A stretch of 58,752 nucleotides of DNA from an uncultured Pseudomonadota bacterium (GCA_903861005.1 CAIOSP010000184.1:1-58752); one strand, 5' to 3'; positions 31,782 through 41,444 are shown, counted from the first letter of the stretch. The notes: generated by a model not told the origin, from the sequence alone. A program made the numbers and translations.

Positions 31782-33413
31782 CTATGCGCTGAACACGGCC
31801 CCGTGCGTCGACGAAGCGACGCCGGGAATTCCCTCTTCCATCAACTTGTACTCGTAGAGATCCACGAGCGCGCGCCAGCTGGCCTCGATCACGTTCGAGC
31901 TGACGCCCACCGTGGTCCAGGTCTGCTTGCCGTCTGACGCGCGGATCAGCACCCGCACCGTGGCGCCGATGCCGTCTCCGCTGTCCATGATGCGCACCTT
32001 GTAGTCGACGAGGCGGACCTCGTGGACGACCGGCCACGCGCGCACCACCACCGCCTCGAGCGCGCGCCCGAGCGCGTCGACCGGGCCGTTGCCGTATTGC
32101 ACCATCGGGACGCTCTCGTCGCCGATCTGCACGCGCATGATCGCGCGCGTGCGGTGGCTCTCGTCCACGTCATGGCGGCGGGCGTCGGCCAGCAGCGACG
32201 TGGTGACGTCGGCCTCTTCGATGGTGAAGTAGTGCGGGCGGTGGCCGTGGGCCTCGGCCAGCAGCAGCTTCATGGACGCCTCGGCGTCCTCGAACGCGTA
32301 GCCCGCGTTCTCCATCTGCTTGATTCGCTCGAGCACGGTGCGCGTGGCCGGGTCGCTCGGGTTGAGCTCGTAGCCAAACTCGCGGGCCTTGTAGACCACG
32401 TTGGAGCGGCCCGACAGGTCCGACATCAGCACGCGGCGGCCGTTGCCGACCAGAGTGGGCTCGATGTGCTCGTAGGCGCGCGCGTCCTTCATGACGGCGT
32501 GCACGTGCACGCCGCCCTTGTGCGCGAACGCCGACTGGCCGACGAAGGCCTGGCGCGCGAGCGGCACGTTGTTGGACAGCTCGTCGACCATGCGGCTGAC
32601 GTGCGTGAGCCGCGAGATGCGCTCCGCGCCCACCACATGAAAGCCCATCTTGAGCTCGAGGTTGGGCAGGATGGAGACGAGGTTGGCGTTGCCGCAGCGC
32701 TCGCCGTACCCGTTGATGGTGCCCTGGACCATGGTGGCGCCGCGGCGCACGGCCTCCAGGCTGTTGGCGACGGCGACCTCACCGTCGTTGTGCGCGTGGA
32801 TGCCAACCGGGCAGCCAACCTTGGCGAGCACGCGCTCAACCAGCCCGCCGACCTGCGTGGGGAGCGAGCCGCCGTTGGTGTCGCACAGGACCACAAACTT
32901 GGCGCCCGCCGACGCGGCCGCCTCCAGCGAGGCCATCGCATACGCCTCGTCGTCCGCGGCGCCGTCGAAGAAGTGCTCGGCGTCGAAGATGACCTCGTCC
33001 ACGCGGGCGGAGAGCCAGCGGACGCTGTCGTGGATCAGCTCCAGGTTCTCTTCGGCGCTGATGCCCAAGACGTCCGTCGCCTGAAAGCGCCAGGACTTGC
33101 CGAAGATGGTGACGACCGGGACCTCGGCGGCGACGAGCGCGGCCAGGTTGGCGTCGTGGTCGCAGGAGATGCCGGCGCGGCGCGTGGAGCCGAACGCGGT
33201 CATGCGCGCGAACTGGAAGCGCTCCTTGGCGGCGGCCGCGAAGAACGCGACGTCGCGCGGGTTGCTGCCGGGCCAGCCGCCCTCGATGTAGGCGATCCCC
33301 AGCTCATCGAGGAGATGGGCGACGCGGATCTTCTCGGTGACCGAGAGCGCAAAGCCTTCTCCCTGCGTGCCGTCACGCAGGGTGGTGTCGTAGGCGAAGA
33401 CTCGTGGGGTCAT
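31782..33413 (-). CDS. cimA: (R)-citramalate synthase
   Basis: This 543-residue protein belongs to the same TIM-barrel family as LeuA but follows the CimA pattern: YDTTLRDGTQGEGFALSVTEK, YIEGGWPGSNPRD, VLCDTNGGSLPTQV, HAHNDGEVAVANSLEAV and AHKGGVHVHAV, plus a C-terminal regulatory domain. It makes citramalate from pyruvate and acetyl-CoA, giving a threonine-independent route to isoleucine. It is the first gene of the operon, 16 bases after the T-run of an attenuator. The ribosome site is weak (GGACG). Confidence 0.94.
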   Translation of the reverse strand: MTPRVFAYDTTLRDGTQGEGFALSVTEKIRVAHLLDELGIAYIEGGWPGSNPRDVAFFAAAAKERFQFARMTAFGSTRRAGISCDHDANLAALVAAEVPVVTIFGKSWRFQATDVLGISAEENLELIHDSVRWLSARVDEVIFDAEHFFDGAADDEAYAMASLEAAASAGAKFVVLCDTNGGSLPTQVGGLVERVLAKVGCPVGIHAHNDGEVAVANSLEAVRRGATMVQGTINGYGERCGNANLVSILPNLELKMGFHVVGAERISRLTHVSRMVDELSNNVPLARQAFVGQSAFAHKGGVHVHAVMKDARAYEHIEPTLVGNGRRVLMSDLSGRSNVVYKAREFGYELNPSDPATRTVLERIKQMENAGYAFEDAEASMKLLLAEAHGHRPHYFTIEEADVTTSLLADARRHDVDESHRTRAIMRVQIGDESVPMVQYGNGPVDALGRALEAVVVRAWPVVHEVRLVDYKVRIMDSGDGIGATVRVLIRASDGKQTWTTVGVSSNVIEASWRALVDLYEYKLMEEGIPGVASSTHGAVFSA

Positions 33414-33428
33414 GCGACGTCCGAAACG

Positions 33429-33462
33429 AAAAAGGCCGACCTGCCATCGAGCGGGTCGGCCT
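33429..33462 (-). terminator. attenuator terminator hairpin before cimA (segments 3:4)
   Basis: On the minus strand AGGCCGACC (33462-33454) pairs perfectly with GGTCGGCCT (33441-33433), with a 12-base loop, and is followed by TTTTT (33433-33429, sharing one base with the stem). This is a classic intrinsic terminator placed between the leader peptide and cimA, a position that only makes sense for attenuation. Confidence 0.85.
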
Positions 33463-33527
33463 GGTTTGAGGGGCTGCGCGAGTTCTGCTACGCACCCTTC
33501 CCAACCAGGCCGACTTGAAGAAGTCGG
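33455..33527 (-). promoter_or_regulatory. alternative leader hairpins (1:2 pause and 2:3 antiterminator)
   Basis: Segment 1 CCGACTT (33527-33521) pairs with AAGTCGG (33516-33510) around the loop CTTC. Segment 2 GTCGGCCTGGTT (33514-33503) pairs over 12 bases with segment 3 AACCAGGCCGAC (33466-33455). Segment 3 is also the 5' arm of the terminator, so the pairings exclude each other. Segments 1 and 2 lie inside the leader peptide reading frame, around its tandem Leu codons 18-19, as expected for ribosome-controlled attenuation. Confidence 0.82.
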
Positions 33528-33574
33528 GCGGTGGGAATGAGAATAACGATGAGGTTGGCCGCGAACGCGGACAT
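33488..33574 (-). CDS. branched-chain amino acid leader peptide (attenuator)
   Basis: This is a 28-codon reading frame, ATG at 33574 to TAG at 33488, with GAGG upstream of the ATG. Eleven codons are branched-chain: Leu 8, 12, 18, 19, 23; Ile 9, 11, 13; Val 10, 21, 24, including the run NLIVILI. Ribosome stalling here would cover segment 1 and free segment 2 to form the antiterminator, allowing cimA-leu transcription when charged Leu/Ile/Val tRNA is scarce. It is comparable in design to ilv and leu leader peptides of enterobacteria, with no sequence relation claimed. Confidence 0.85.
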   Translation of the reverse strand: MSAFAANLIVILIPTARLLQVGLVGKGA

Positions 33575-33619
33575 GCGCTGAACCTCGACCCGCTGGTCAC
33601 CCAACGGTCACGACCAACG

Positions 33620-33648
33620 CTAATATGGGCCGGTCACGCGCGTGTCAA
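33620..33648 (-). promoter_or_regulatory. promoter of the cimA-leu operon
   Basis: TTGACA (33648-33643), 17-base spacer, TATTAG (33625-33620) on the minus strand. Transcription would start near 33613, giving a leader of about 200 bases that contains the leader peptide and attenuator. It lies 21 bases past the stop of the hydroxylase gene. Confidence 0.8.
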
Positions 33649-33668
33649 CCACAAAGCTGAACCGCGCC

Positions 33669-34223
33669 TCAGGTGGCCTGCGCCAGGTCCGGGTTCCACG
33701 CAGGCACGGATCCAGTGGGGATCACGAACGGCATCCGCACGTCCAGCAGGAACGTGATGCGCGGGACCTCCCCGTCGTTCCGGGCCGCGTGCGGCATGCG
33801 GATGTCCATCGGGCGGGCCGTGCCCTCCTTCCAGTAGGCGTGCTCATGGGGGGCGAGGCGCAGGCCCAGGTGGCAGCGGATCACGTCATCGTCGCGGATG
33901 TCGGTGTGGATGCGCAGCGACGCGCCGGGGGCCAGCGCCAGGTAGGCGCCGACGATCGCGCCGGGGATCTGGTCCATGACCGCGGCGGCGACGGGGCAGC
34001 GGCGGCGGTTCGCCTCGACATCCAGGCCCTCAAACTCCTCGCCGTACTGCTCCAGCTTCACGATGCAGGCGGTCCACACGCCCTGGTACATCTCGGTGGA
34101 CGGCATGGGGATGAACAGGCTGCTCGGCAGCGTCTCGAACTCGGCCCGCATCGCCTCGGCGTGGCGTTCCAGGATCTCGAGGAACCCGAAGCGCTGGCGC
34201 GCCATCTCGACTTCGTTCGGCAT
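33669..34223 (-). CDS. aspartyl/asparaginyl beta-hydroxylase family protein
   Basis: This 184-residue protein matches the cupin-like hydroxylase family of Fe(II)/2-oxoglutarate oxygenases: VGAYLALAPGASLRIHTD supplies the first metal ligands (HxD), RCHLGLRLAP follows, then a Trp-Lys-Glu-Gly turn, a second His in MPHAARN and the 2-oxoglutarate-binding Arg in VPRITFLLDV. The target is unknown. The position between the ilv and leu transcription units may be coincidental. It has no clear promoter of its own. Confidence 0.82.
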   Translation of the reverse strand: MPNEVEMARQRFGFLEILERHAEAMRAEFETLPSSLFIPMPSTEMYQGVWTACIVKLEQYGEEFEGLDVEANRRRCPVAAAVMDQIPGAIVGAYLALAPGASLRIHTDIRDDDVIRCHLGLRLAPHEHAYWKEGTARPMDIRMPHAARNDGEVPRITFLLDVRMPFVIPTGSVPAWNPDLAQAT

Positions 34224-34335
34224 CGCGTACCTCTCCCGGGGATCTAGCGAGCAAAACGCGTGCCGTCACCGCCAACCCAGACATGCTTTCACGAGGCCAT
34301 CGGGGACGTGCTGCGAGCAATCGCACGACACACGC

Positions 34336-34365
34336 TTGACGATCTGGTCCTAACCGGCGTAATCT
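34336..34365 (+). promoter_or_regulatory. promoter of the ilvB operon
   Basis: TTGACG (34336-34341), 18-base spacer, TAATCT (34360-34365). The start point would be near 34372, leaving a leader of about 140 bases. That leader has short GC-rich hairpins, including one that could cover the GGAGG of ilvB (CCTCCCGGAGG at 34494-34504), but no leader peptide or T-run. Confidence 0.65.
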
Positions 34366-34511
34366 GCCGGGCTTCCGCGCATCCCACGCGGGGGAGCGAA
34401 GGCTGACGCATCGATAGACGAGACGACGGCCCGCACCTCCCGAACGACGGGGCTGGTCCGCCGCCCCGATCCACGGAGCGAAGGGACGCCGCCTCCCCTC
34501 CCGGAGGACGC

Positions 34512-36242
34512 ATGACCCGGTCTGAATCCAACGCCCAAGACGCCAAGCAGATGGCCGGCGCCGAGATCTTGTGGGAGATCCTCGCCCTTGAGGGCGTGGA
34601 GATCGTCTTCGGCTACCCTGGCGGCGCCATCATGCCCGCCTACGACGCCCTGCCGAAGTACCCCCAGATCCACCACGTGCTGGCCCGCCACGAGCAGGGC
34701 GCCATCCACATGGCGGACGGCTTCGCGCGTGCGTCCGGCCGCACCGGCGTGGTCATCGCCACGTCCGGCCCCGGCGCCACCAACTTGGTCACGGGCCTCG
34801 GCACCGCCATGATGGACAGCATCCCGCTGGTCGCCGTCACCGGCCAGGTCCCGTCCACGGTCATGGGCTCGGACGCGTTCCAGGAGACCGACATCCTGGG
34901 CATCACCATCCCCGTGACCAAGCACGGCTTCCTGGTGACCCGCGCCGAGGACATCGCGAAGACGCTTCGCGAGGCGTTCGCGCTGGCCAAGTCCGGTCGC
35001 CCCGGCCCCGTCCTGGTGGACATCACCAAGGACGCCCTCAACGCCATCGTCGGTCTGAATGACCCTGGTCCCACCACCATCCACCGGCCGCGGATCGAGG
35101 CCCCTGGCTTCTCGGACGCGGATTTGGACGCGGCGGCCGCGCTCATCGCCAACGCCAAGCGGCCGCTGATCCTGGCCGGTCAGGGCGTGATCTCCGCCAA
35201 GGCCACCGCGCAGTTGGAGGCGTTCGTCGAGCGCACCGACATGCCGGTCGCCTGCACGCTGCTCGGCCTGGGATGCTTCTCCACGCAGCACACGCGCAAC
35301 CTGGGCATGATGGGCATGCACGGCGAGGCCTGGGTCAACAAGGCCATCCAGCAGGCCGACCTGCTCGTCGCCATCGGCATGCGCTTCGACGACCGCGTCA
35401 CGGGCAACCTCAAGACCTACGCGCTTGAAGCCAAGAAGATCCACATCGAGTTCGACCCGAGCGAGATCAACAAGGTCGTGAAGGTCGACGTGGGCCTGTG
35501 CGGCGACGCCGCCGCCGTGCTCGACCGCCTGCTCCTCAAGGTGGCCCAGCGCGACTGCGCCCCGTGGATCGCCTCCATCGCCGAGATGCACACCGTCGAT
35601 CGCACCCACGATATCCTCGCGCAAGCCGACGACGGCCGCCTCAAGGCGCCCCAGGTGCTTCACGACCTGTGGGTGCTCACCGAGGGCCGCGCGGTGGTCG
35701 CCACCGACGTGGGCCAGCACCAGATGTGGGAGGCGCAGTACTACAAGCACGACACGCCTCGCTCGCTGATCACGTCGGGCGGCCTGGGCACCATGGGCTT
35801 CGCCCTGCCGGCCGCGATCGGCGCCAAGTTCGCCCGGCCTGAGGCCGAGGTGTGGGTGGTCGCCGGGGACGGCGGCTTCCAGATGACCGCCGCCGAGCTC
35901 TGCACCACCGTGCAGGAGGGCGTGAAGGTCAACATCGCCATCATCAACAACGGCTTCTTGGGCATGGTGCGCCAGTGGCAGCAGTTCTTCTATGAGCGGC
36001 GCTACGTCTCCACGCCCATGCTGTCGCCGGACTTCGTGAAGCTGGCCGAGGCGCACGGCCTGACCGGGATCCGCGTCACCTCGCGCGATCAGATCCCGGC
36101 GGCCGTCGCCAAGGCGCGCGCCACGCCGGGCACGGTGCTGATTGAGTTCCAGGTGGTCGAAGAAGACAGCGTGTACCCGATGGTGCCCGCTGGCAAGGAC
36201 CTCGCGGACATGATCCGCCGCCCCAAGACGGAGGCCTCGTGA
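34512..36242 (+). CDS. ilvB: acetolactate synthase large (catalytic) subunit
   Basis: This 576-residue protein is of normal length. It has VFGYPGGAIMPAYD, RHEQGAIHMADGFARASG with the catalytic Glu, TSGPGATNLVTGLGTAMMDSIP, an FAD-binding middle domain, and the thiamine-diphosphate motif GDGGFQMTAAEL followed by NNGFLGMVRQWQ. It makes acetolactate or acetohydroxybutyrate for Val/Leu and Ile. The ATG follows GGAGG. It heads the ilvB-ilvM-ilvC-ilvD cluster. Confidence 0.97.
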   Translation: MTRSESNAQDAKQMAGAEILWEILALEGVEIVFGYPGGAIMPAYDALPKYPQIHHVLARHEQGAIHMADGFARASGRTGVVIATSGPGATNLVTGLGTAMMDSIPLVAVTGQVPSTVMGSDAFQETDILGITIPVTKHGFLVTRAEDIAKTLREAFALAKSGRPGPVLVDITKDALNAIVGLNDPGPTTIHRPRIEAPGFSDADLDAAAALIANAKRPLILAGQGVISAKATAQLEAFVERTDMPVACTLLGLGCFSTQHTRNLGMMGMHGEAWVNKAIQQADLLVAIGMRFDDRVTGNLKTYALEAKKIHIEFDPSEINKVVKVDVGLCGDAAAVLDRLLLKVAQRDCAPWIASIAEMHTVDRTHDILAQADDGRLKAPQVLHDLWVLTEGRAVVATDVGQHQMWEAQYYKHDTPRSLITSGGLGTMGFALPAAIGAKFARPEAEVWVVAGDGGFQMTAAELCTTVQEGVKVNIAIINNGFLGMVRQWQQFFYERRYVSTPMLSPDFVKLAEAHGLTGIRVTSRDQIPAAVAKARATPGTVLIEFQVVEEDSVYPMVPAGKDLADMIRRPKTEAS

Positions 36243-36517
36243 GCACGTTTGTCATCGACCTCGCGGACGGCGCGGGCAGCCTGGAGCGCCTGCTCAACAA
36301 GTGCCGCCGCAAGGGCCACATCCCGCGCTCGTTCGCGGTCGGCCCGTCCGTGGATGGCGTCATGCGCGTGCTCGTCGACTTCCACGAGCCAGCCGCCGCA
36401 CCTGAGCGCATCGCCGCGGACCTCGCGAAGGTGTACGACGTGCGCGCCATCGAACACCGCACCGATCCCCGACTGGCCACGGCGCTTGACGCCGCGATCG
36501 CCGCGTCGAACCCCTGA
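36239..36517 (+). CDS. ilvM: acetolactate synthase small subunit, compact ACT-only form
   Basis: This 92-residue protein is a single ACT domain (FVIDLADGAGSLERLLNKC and then VRAIEHRTDPRL). That is IlvM-sized, lacking the second half found in the usual IlvH/IlvN of about 160 residues. It should bind the catalytic subunit and activate it, possibly with altered valine sensitivity. The GTG start overlaps the ilvB stop by 4 bases, which fixes the start and implies coupled translation. The symbol is given by size and context; homology to IlvM specifically is not proven. Confidence 0.85.
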   Translation: MSTFVIDLADGAGSLERLLNKCRRKGHIPRSFAVGPSVDGVMRVLVDFHEPAAAPERIAADLAKVYDVRAIEHRTDPRLATALDAAIAASNP

Positions 36518-36534
36518 CCCTTCTTCGATTTTAA

Positions 36535-37563
<1,029 letters not shown>

Positions 37564-37576
37564 GCTCGCCCCCGGT

Positions 37577-37600
37577 GGGCGCGTGCCCCCGCGCGCGCCC
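37577..37600 (+). terminator. GC-rich hairpin between ilvC and ilvD
   Basis: GGGCGCG (37577-37583) pairs with CGCGCCC (37594-37600). It has no T-tract, so it may only lower readthrough or stabilise the upstream RNA. It lies 13 bases after the ilvC stop. Confidence 0.35.
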
Positions 37601-37663
37601 TCTCCCCACCCTGGCGCCCTGCACCCCGTGTGCTGGGCGCCTGACTCGTCTCAGAGGTTCCCC

Positions 37664-39328
37664 ATGCGCAACCGCATCAGCCGTCGGATCACCCAAGTCA
37701 AGTCGCAAGGCGCCAGCCAGGCCATGCTGCACGGCGTCGGCCTGACCGACTCGGACCTGGACAAGGGCCAGGTCGGCATCGCCAGCGTCTGGTGGGAGGG
37801 GAACCCCTGCAACGCGCACCTGCTGGAGCTGTCCGAGCACGTCAAGAAGGGGGTGCTCGCGGCGGATCTGATCGGCCTGCGCTTCAACACCATCGGCGTG
37901 TCCGACGGCATCTCCATGGGCACGGACGGCATGTCCTACAGCCTGCAGTCGCGCGACCTGATCGCCGACAGCATCGAGACCGTGGCCGCCGCCCAGTGGT
38001 ACGACGCGGTCGTCACCATCCCCGGCTGCGACAAGAACATGCCCGGCTGCGTGATGGCGATCTCGCGCCTGGACCGCCCCAGCATCGTGGTCTACGGCGG
38101 CACGATCGCGCCTGGCTGCCATGACGGCAAGGACATCGACATCGTCAGCGCCTTCCAGGCCTACGGCGAGTTCGTGGCCGGTCGCATCACCGAAGAGACC
38201 CGCTCGGCCATCGTGCACAAGGCCTGCCCGGGCTCCGGCGCATGCGGCGGCATGTACACCGCCAACACCATGGGCTGCGCCATCGAGGCGCTCGGCCTGT
38301 CGCTGCCCTACAGCAGCAGCACGCCCGCCATGGACCCGCGCAAGAAGGCCGAGTGTGAGGCCGTGGGCGCCGCCCTCGCCAACCTGCTCGACAAGGACAT
38401 CCGCCCCTCGCACATCCTGACCCGCAAGGCGTTCGAGAACGCCGTGGTCGTGGTGACGGCGTTCGGCGGCTCCACCAACGCCGTGCTGCACCTCGTCGCT
38501 ATGGCGCGGTCGGCCAACGTCGAGTTCACCATCGACGACTTCGCGGTCGTGACCGAGCGCACGCCCGTGCTGGCCGACCTCAAGCCGAGCGGCCACTGGG
38601 TCATGGCGGACGTCGACGGCGTCGGCGGCACGCCCGCCGTGATGAAGCTGCTGCTGGACGCGGGCATGCTGCATGGCGACTGCCTGACCGTCACCGGCAA
38701 GACGATCGCCGAGAACCTGGCGGACCTGCCGGGCCTCAAGGAGGGCCAGACGGTCATCCGGCCGCTGTCCAACCCGGTGAAGCCGACCGGCCACATCCGC
38801 ATCCTGCGCGGCAACTTGGCGCCCACGGGCGCGGTCGCCAAGATCACCGGCAAGGAGGGCCTGCGCTTCTCCGGCCCCGCGCGCGTGTTCGACCGTGAGG
38901 AGTCGATGCTGGTGGCCCTGGAGCAGGGCAAGATCCAGAAGGGCGACGTGATCGTCATCCGCTACGAGGGCCCCAAGGGCGGCCCCGGCATGCCCGAGAT
39001 GCTCACGCCCACCTCCGCGATCATGGGCGCGGGCCTGGGCGCCGACGTCGCGCTGATGACCGACGGCCGCTTCTCCGGCGGCAGCCACGGCTTCATCATC
39101 GGCCACGTCACGCCCGAGGCGCAGGAGGGCGGCCCGATCGCCCTGGTGCATGACGGCGATCTGGTCACGATCGACGCTGAGGCCAACACGATCGACGTGG
39201 AGATCGGCGACTGGGATGCGCGCCGCGCCGCCTGGACCGCGCCGCCGCTGCCCGCCACCCGCGGCACGCTCGGCAAGTACGTGCGCCTGGTGAAGTCCGC
39301 GAGCCTCGGCTGCGTCACCGACGAGTGA
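37664..39328 (+). CDS. ilvD: dihydroxy-acid dehydratase
   Basis: This 554-residue protein has the cluster cysteines in [16 protein letters not shown] and [16 protein letters not shown], plus [19 protein letters not shown] near the end. It dehydrates dihydroxyisovalerate and dihydroxymethylvalerate to the keto acids. The ATG at 37664 has AGAGG upstream; the frame is open to 37583, but that extension overlaps the ilvC-ilvD hairpin and lacks homology. It completes the plus-strand ilv set. Confidence 0.96.
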   Translation: MRNRISRRITQVKSQGASQAMLHGVGLTDSDLDKGQVGIASVWWEGNPCNAHLLELSEHVKKGVLAADLIGLRFNTIGVSDGISMGTDGMSYSLQSRDLIADSIETVAAAQWYDAVVTIPGCDKNMPGCVMAISRLDRPSIVVYGGTIAPGCHDGKDIDIVSAFQAYGEFVAGRITEETRSAIVHKACPGSGACGGMYTANTMGCAIEALGLSLPYSSSTPAMDPRKKAECEAVGAALANLLDKDIRPSHILTRKAFENAVVVVTAFGGSTNAVLHLVAMARSANVEFTIDDFAVVTERTPVLADLKPSGHWVMADVDGVGGTPAVMKLLLDAGMLHGDCLTVTGKTIAENLADLPGLKEGQTVIRPLSNPVKPTGHIRILRGNLAPTGAVAKITGKEGLRFSGPARVFDREESMLVALEQGKIQKGDVIVIRYEGPKGGPGMPEMLTPTSAIMGAGLGADVALMTDGRFSGGSHGFIIGHVTPEAQEGGPIALVHDGDLVTIDAEANTIDVEIGDWDARRAAWTAPPLPATRGTLGKYVRLVKSASLGCVTDE

Positions 39329-39468
39329 GCCCTGACCGCGACAGCGTTGTCGCGCTCTCGGCGGGGCGCCGGGAGCCGGTGCGCGCCCAGTCGCGATCGT
39401 CGCGGTTCGGCACGGACGGTGCCCACGCTGGATCGACCGTGCCCGCACCGGCTACGTGGAGAGCACCC

Positions 39469-40092
39469 ATGCGCCTCGCCCTCGCCATCGCCGCCGTCTC
39501 CTGCCTGCTCGCGACCCAGCTCGCGTGCAGCGGCAAAGGCTACGCGGGGCCCGACGCGACGGACGACACCAGCACCGCGGGGGCGGACACCGACGACAAC
39601 GGCGGCGGAACCGACGCGCCGGTCGACGAGACCTGGGGCGTCGGCGGCACGCTGACCATCGCGGACGACCTGATCACCGGCACCGCGCTGACCCTGCAGA
39701 CCCGCAACCCCACCTGCTCGGTGGACGCCACGGTCGCGACCGCCACGCCGCTCGACACGCTGGGGGTCGACGAGGTCACCCTGCGCCTCGGCTGGACCGT
39801 CACCGCCAGCCCGGTCGCAGGCGGCGACTGCACGCCCAGCGCCCCCGGCACGTTCGTAATCGGGATCGGCCCCACAGACGCCAGCCTGGGTCCCGCCGCG
39901 GACAAGGCCGGGCTGAACGCCGCGCACGCCTACGGGCTCTACCTCAAGACCGGCACAGGTCCGCTCTACTTGGTGGGCTTGGTCGGCACGGAGGGGCAGC
40001 TGGCCGGGACCGAAGACGCGACCGTCGAGCCTCCGCTGACCGACGGCACCTATCGGCTCGTCACGCTGTTCGGCCTCCCGGTCCACCCATGA
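39469..40092 (+). CDS. hypothetical lipoprotein with Asp/Thr/Gly linker
   Basis: This 207-residue protein has a lipoprotein signal (CLLATQLACSGKG) and a linker of Asp, Thr, Ala and Gly. A beta-rich domain of about 150 residues with two cysteines follows. No family is recognised. GGAG precedes the ATG at 39469; the open frame upstream has no signal peptide. The stop overlaps the start of the BtpA-like gene (ATGA), so the two are probably translated together. Confidence 0.75.
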   Translation: MRLALAIAAVSCLLATQLACSGKGYAGPDATDDTSTAGADTDDNGGGTDAPVDETWGVGGTLTIADDLITGTALTLQTRNPTCSVDATVATATPLDTLGVDEVTLRLGWTVTASPVAGGDCTPSAPGTFVIGIGPTDASLGPAADKAGLNAAHAYGLYLKTGTGPLYLVGLVGTEGQLAGTEDATVEPPLTDGTYRLVTLFGLPVHP

Positions 40093-40889
40093 GCCTGTTC
40101 CTGGCGCGCCCAGACGCGGTGCCGAGGCTGATTGGCGTGGTGCACCTGCCCCCGCTCCCCGGCGCCCCACGGCGCGGCCCAGGGCTGTCGGCGGTGATCG
40201 CGCGCGCGGTGGCCGACGCACGCGCCTTGGCGGACGGTGGCGCCGACGCGGCGATCGTCGAGAACCTGGGCGACGCACCGTTCGCGGCCGAGGTGGTGGG
40301 GCCGGAGACGATCGCGGCCATGACCGCCGTGCTGCTGGCGGTGAAGGACGCGGTGCCTGGGCTGCCCCTCGGCGTGAACGTGCTGCGCAACGACGCGCTG
40401 GCGGCGCTGTCGATCGCCGCGGTCACGGGGGCGTCGTTCATTCGGGTGAACGTGCTGACCGGCGTGATGGCGACCGACCAGGGCCTGATCACCGGGCGGG
40501 CGCGCGAGCTGCTGCAGCTGCGAACTCGGCTGGGCGCCGAGCACGTGCAGATCGCCGCGGACATCCTGGTGAAGCACGCGACCCCGCTCGGGCCAGTCGA
40601 GCTGGAGGACGCCGCGCGGGACACCTTCCACCGTGGTGGGGCGGACGCGATCCTCATCACCGGGACCGGGACCGGGCGGCCCACGGACCTGGGCGACCTG
40701 CGGCGGGCGCGGGCGGCGATCCCCACGGCGCCGATCTGGGTCGCGAGCGGGGTAGAGCCGGACCAGGCGGCGGCGCTGCGGGGGCTGGTGGACGTGGCGG
40801 TGGTCGGGACGTGGCTGCACACCGACGGCGACCTGAGTCTGCCGGTGGACGCGGCCAGGGTGGTCAAGCTCCGAGCTTCGCTGGGCTGA
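40089..40889 (+). CDS. BtpA/SgcQ family TIM-barrel protein
   Basis: This 266-residue protein has LIGVVHLPPLPGAP at the start, then ADARALADGGADAAIVENLGDAPF, GVNVLRNDALAALSIAA, FIRVNVLTG, ILVKHATPLG, DAILITGTGTGRPTDL and VASGVEPDQ. This is the pattern of the BtpA family, related to phosphate-binding TIM barrels. BtpA was first linked to photosystem I stability, but most members occur in non-phototrophs with unknown roles, and nothing here suggests photosynthesis. It is translationally coupled to the lipoprotein gene upstream. Confidence 0.85.
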   Translation: MSLFLARPDAVPRLIGVVHLPPLPGAPRRGPGLSAVIARAVADARALADGGADAAIVENLGDAPFAAEVVGPETIAAMTAVLLAVKDAVPGLPLGVNVLRNDALAALSIAAVTGASFIRVNVLTGVMATDQGLITGRARELLQLRTRLGAEHVQIAADILVKHATPLGPVELEDAARDTFHRGGADAILITGTGTGRPTDLGDLRRARAAIPTAPIWVASGVEPDQAAALRGLVDVAVVGTWLHTDGDLSLPVDAARVVKLRASLG

Positions 40890-40971
40890 CCACGCCACTG
40901 GGAGGCGAAGGCCGCCCCTGCGACGTCCGCCCGACGCCAGCCCGAACCACGCCAGCGAGGCTCACCGCCGC

Positions 40972-41397
40972 CTACGCCGGCGCGAACAGCGCCAGCTGGA
41001 TCTCCTGCCGCGGCGCCGGCGCCAGGCGAAGCTGCGGGCGCACGATCACCTCCGGCTGCACATCGACCGCGCCGGCGAGCACCCGCACGATCCGCCCCAC
41101 CGGCGTCCAGCGCAGCGGGTGGCAGGACTCTCCCCAAGCCCCGGTCATGCCGTCCGCCGTGATCTTGCCGAGCACCGGGCGGCCGCGGCCCTCAGGCTCC
41201 AACACCGTGCGCACGCCTTCAGCCGAGGTGCCGGCGCACACGAGGACGTCGCCCACGCCCCAGGGGCGCTCGTCGAACCGGCCGGGCTCCACCACCACGA
41301 AGAGACGCACCGGCCCCGTCAGGCCAGCCCTGAGCTCGGCGAGCAACCGGAACGGGAGCGACTCGGGGTGCAGGGCGCGCAGACGGGGCGGGTGCAT
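40972..41397 (-). CDS. small protein with possible S24 (LexA/UmuD-like) core and C-terminal beta-clamp motif
   Basis: This is a 141-residue cytoplasmic protein. The middle section (WGVGDVLVCAG, then VLGKITADGM, then PVGRIVRVLAG) resembles the beta-fold of LexA/UmuD-type proteins, but the Ser-Met nucleophile motif is absent, so self-cleavage is unlikely. The last ten residues contain QLALF, which fits the QL(S/D)LF consensus for binding the replication clamp, as in DNA polymerases and ImuB. It lies downstream of dnaE2 on the same strand, with a separate promoter region containing a near match to the dnaE2 SOS box. The fold call is tentative; the QLALF tail is plain. Confidence 0.65.
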   Translation of the reverse strand: MHPPRLRALHPESLPFRLLAELRAGLTGPVRLFVVVEPGRFDERPWGVGDVLVCAGTSAEGVRTVLEPEGRGRPVLGKITADGMTGAWGESCHPLRWTPVGRIVRVLAGAVDVQPEVIVRPQLRLAPAPRQEIQLALFAPA

Positions 41398-41424
41398 GGG
41401 AACCTCACAGCCGCCCTTCGAGTG

Positions 41425-41444
41425 GAGCGGATGTTCAGTTTATA
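41425..41444 (-). promoter_or_regulatory. -10 element and degenerate SOS-like box of the clamp-motif gene
   Basis: On the minus strand TATAAA (41444-41439) is followed by CTGAACATCCGCTC. Its core GAAC-N4-GCTC (41436-41425) differs by one base from the GAAC-N4-GTTC core of the dnaE2 box, and the CTGAAC half is identical. No clear -35 is seen. LexA control is suggested but unproven. Confidence 0.4.

Noticed and set aside
34366-34511. Possible second leader peptide in front of ilvB
   Set aside because: There is no ATG-started Leu/Val/Ile-rich frame and no T-run hairpin in the leader.
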